Below the pieces are notes generated by a model, which saw only the letters and a list, made by a program, of their open reading frames with translations, did not search any database and had not been told where the DNA came from. The position numbers and the translations under genes are program-made. 6,374 nucleotides of DNA from Anaeroplasmataceae bacterium (GTDB lineage: Bacteria > Bacillota_I > Bacilli_A > Acholeplasmatales > Anaeroplasmataceae): positions 1-6,374 of the forward strand of contig JAHHSW010000055.1 of NCBI GenBank assembly GCA_020024985.1. The letters are read 5' to 3'. Shown piece after piece: positions 5,023 to 6,374 of the stretch (the stretch's first letter is position 1; each line of letters opens with the position of its first letter).

Positions 5023-6349
5023 ACCTCTTATACTTCTCTATTAGAGCCACTGCATCACTATAGCACATAGCCTTACCAATTAAGAAGCCCTGAATAACAT
5101 TACAGCCCATCTTCTTAACTGACTCTGCCTGGCCTTGGCTTTCAACACCCTCACATACAATGCCTAAATTAAGGGCTAAGGCCAAATTACAAATTGCTCT
5201 ACATATTGTTTCATGAACCTTACTAGTCTCAATATACATAGTAAAGCCCTTATCAATTTTAATAACATCAACAGGGAAATCCTTTAAATATTGCATTGAG
5301 GAATAGCCTGTACAGAAATCATCTAAATGAATTCTAAAGCCCTGAAGCTTTAATACCTTAAGCTTTTCATTAACAAGCTGATAATTTTCCATTAATAATG
5401 TTTCGGTTATTTCAATAGCGATTCTTGACGGATTAAGCTCTAGCTTAGCGGCCTCATCAATTAAGCTTTGAGCAAAACCAACCTGAAGAAGCTGAACTGG
5501 AGAAACATTAATAGAAATTGTAACATCATAAGGGTCAAGCTTTTTAGCAAGCTTAAATGACTCTCTAATTACAAACTTACCAATTTCAAGCATATGGCCT
5601 CTTTGCTCTGCAAGCTCTATGAAGACCTGTGGAGATTTGTCCTTATATTTTGGATTGTTCCATCTTATCAAGGATTCAAAGCCACATATCCTCTTATTTA
5701 CCATATCATATTGAGGCTGGAGATACATCTCAAACTCACCATTCTTAAGACCAATCTCAATATCACTTTCCATTACATCAGCAGCTAAAATTACAGAATC
5801 CATAAGTGGATCATAAACTATAAAGTCCTTACTAGATAGCTGTGACATATTCCTATAGGCTAAGTCTAGCTTAGTCTTAATATCATCCAAATTAGCATCA
5901 TCAATTATATCCTGAGTTAAATTATAAACTACTACCTTACTTCTTACATAAATACTATTTTCCTTAACAACTATTGGCTTTTCTAGCTCATCCATAGTTG
6001 CTAAAACTCTTGAGCTTACCTCATTGATACTCTTGTTTGGTAATACTACCATAAACTTAGAATCAGTCATATGATAGATATCTATATCCTTATAGCTTTC
6101 ACGAAGTCGCTTTAAATAAGCATTTAATAGCTCTATGTAGCTAGTTCTACCAAATACAGAAATTAATTCATCATACTTATAAATATTATACTCTATAAAG
6201 GCTATATCATAACCAGCATTAGCCTCTAATATTTTTTCAAATCTATTTGCTAAAATAAAGCCATTTTCACAATTAGTATTTTCGTTTCTACCACTCATTA
6301 TCTCTAGATGCTTTCTAGCCTTATAATCAATAGTTATTTCATTACCCAT
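5021..6349 (-). CDS. Probable c-di-GMP phosphodiesterase: intact EAL with degenerate GGDEF (442 aa)
   Basis: Predicted to hydrolyse c-di-GMP to pGpG in the cytoplasm. The N-terminal part (about 30-180) has the GGDEF fold length, but the signature position reads TDSKF (95-99) and the metal-binding Asp residues are missing (EYNIYKYD), so it is not a cyclase. The EAL domain (about 195-440) keeps the catalytic set: E225 in ESL, N281 in SINVS, E313 in EITE, D343 and D344 in DDFCTGYS, K364 in KID, E400 in CEGVE and Q420 in VIQGF. The only loop oddity is Cys for Gly after DDF. No membrane segment is seen. The ATG at 6349 has only a weak upstream AGG, and the frame stays open to the right edge of the window, so the true start may lie further upstream with an extra sensor region. 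It forms an operon with the membrane GGDEF-EAL gene ten bases downstream. Confidence 0.9.
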   Translation of the reverse strand: MGNEITIDYKARKHLEIMSGRNENTNCENGFILANRFEKILEANAGYDIAFIEYNIYKYDELISVFGRTSYIELLNAYLKRLRESYKDIDIYHMTDSKFMVVLPNKSINEVSSRVLATMDELEKPIVVKENSIYVRSKVVVYNLTQDIIDDANLDDIKTKLDLAYRNMSQLSSKDFIVYDPLMDSVILAADVMESDIEIGLKNGEFEMYLQPQYDMVNKRICGFESLIRWNNPKYKDKSPQVFIELAEQRGHMLEIGKFVIRESFKLAKKLDPYDVTISINVSPVQLLQVGFAQSLIDEAAKLELNPSRIAIEITETLLMENYQLVNEKLKVLKLQGFRIHLDDFCTGYSSMQYLKDFPVDVIKIDKGFTMYIETSKVHETICRAICNLALALNLGIVCEGVESQGQAESVKKMGCNVIQGFLIGKAMCYSDAVALIEKYKR

Positions 6350-6374
6350 TAAATAATATGACCTAGAAATATAT

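Noticed and set aside
5594..5788. Short plus-strand open frame opposite the EAL phosphodiesterase gene
   Set aside because: Shadow of the EAL coding region, with no independent support.
6350..6374. Firm N-terminal extension of the 442-residue EAL protein
   Set aside because: The frame is open to the edge but contains no ATG, GTG or TTG start in the visible 25 bases. An upstream start can be suspected but not called.
1..6374. CRISPR array, insertion sequence, tRNA or rRNA, phage genes
   Set aside because: No repeat-spacer pattern, transposase, inverted terminal repeats or structural RNA other than the riboswitch was seen.

Overview
The window is AT-rich bacterial DNA with every recognisable gene on the minus strand. 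Strong AGGAGG-type ribosome sites, a consensus sigma-A-type promoter, a clostridial-looking c-di-GMP-I (GEMM-I) riboswitch and TYAWF-type export signals point to a low-GC Firmicute (Bacillota), but genus cannot be told. Tryptophan is read from TGG at the sites checked, and the genes close with TAA or TAG, which fits the standard code.

Read in the direction of transcription (high to low coordinates) there are two blocks. The first (6349 to 3475) holds two GGDEF-EAL proteins ten bases apart. The first keeps all the EAL phosphodiesterase residues but has lost the GGDEF signature, so it is a likely c-di-GMP hydrolase. The second is membrane-anchored and has damaged motifs in both domains, so it is more likely a c-di-GMP or GTP sensor or a partner protein than an enzyme.

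The second block begins in the 237-base gap at 3474-3238. This gap carries a perfect TTGACA-17-TATAAT promoter, a c-di-GMP-I riboswitch aptamer and a 12-bp intrinsic terminator with a T-run, then a strong ribosome site. The 5' arm of the terminator includes the 3' closing strand of the aptamer. Ligand binding should therefore prevent termination, giving an ON switch. Downstream lie four exported-protein genes: one with an N-terminal membrane anchor (3237-2362), then three paralogues (2327-1314, 1314-310 and 245 to beyond the left edge). Two of the three paralogues have the TxAxF signal-peptide motif of SipW-processed matrix proteins such as TasA, and the third has a close variant. Two of them share the blocks EPxLGLGSxAIEG and LEG(W/Y)D.D, and the anchored protein ends in a related WLDGDDPD block.

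The simplest reading is a local c-di-GMP module. When c-di-GMP is high the riboswitch allows expression of a set of surface or matrix proteins, possibly fibre-forming; the adjacent EAL phosphodiesterase would lower the signal. The dedicated signal peptidase, any export partner and the cyclase that makes the signal are not in the window. The role of the exported proteins is inferred from signal-peptide type and regulation, not from recognised domains.
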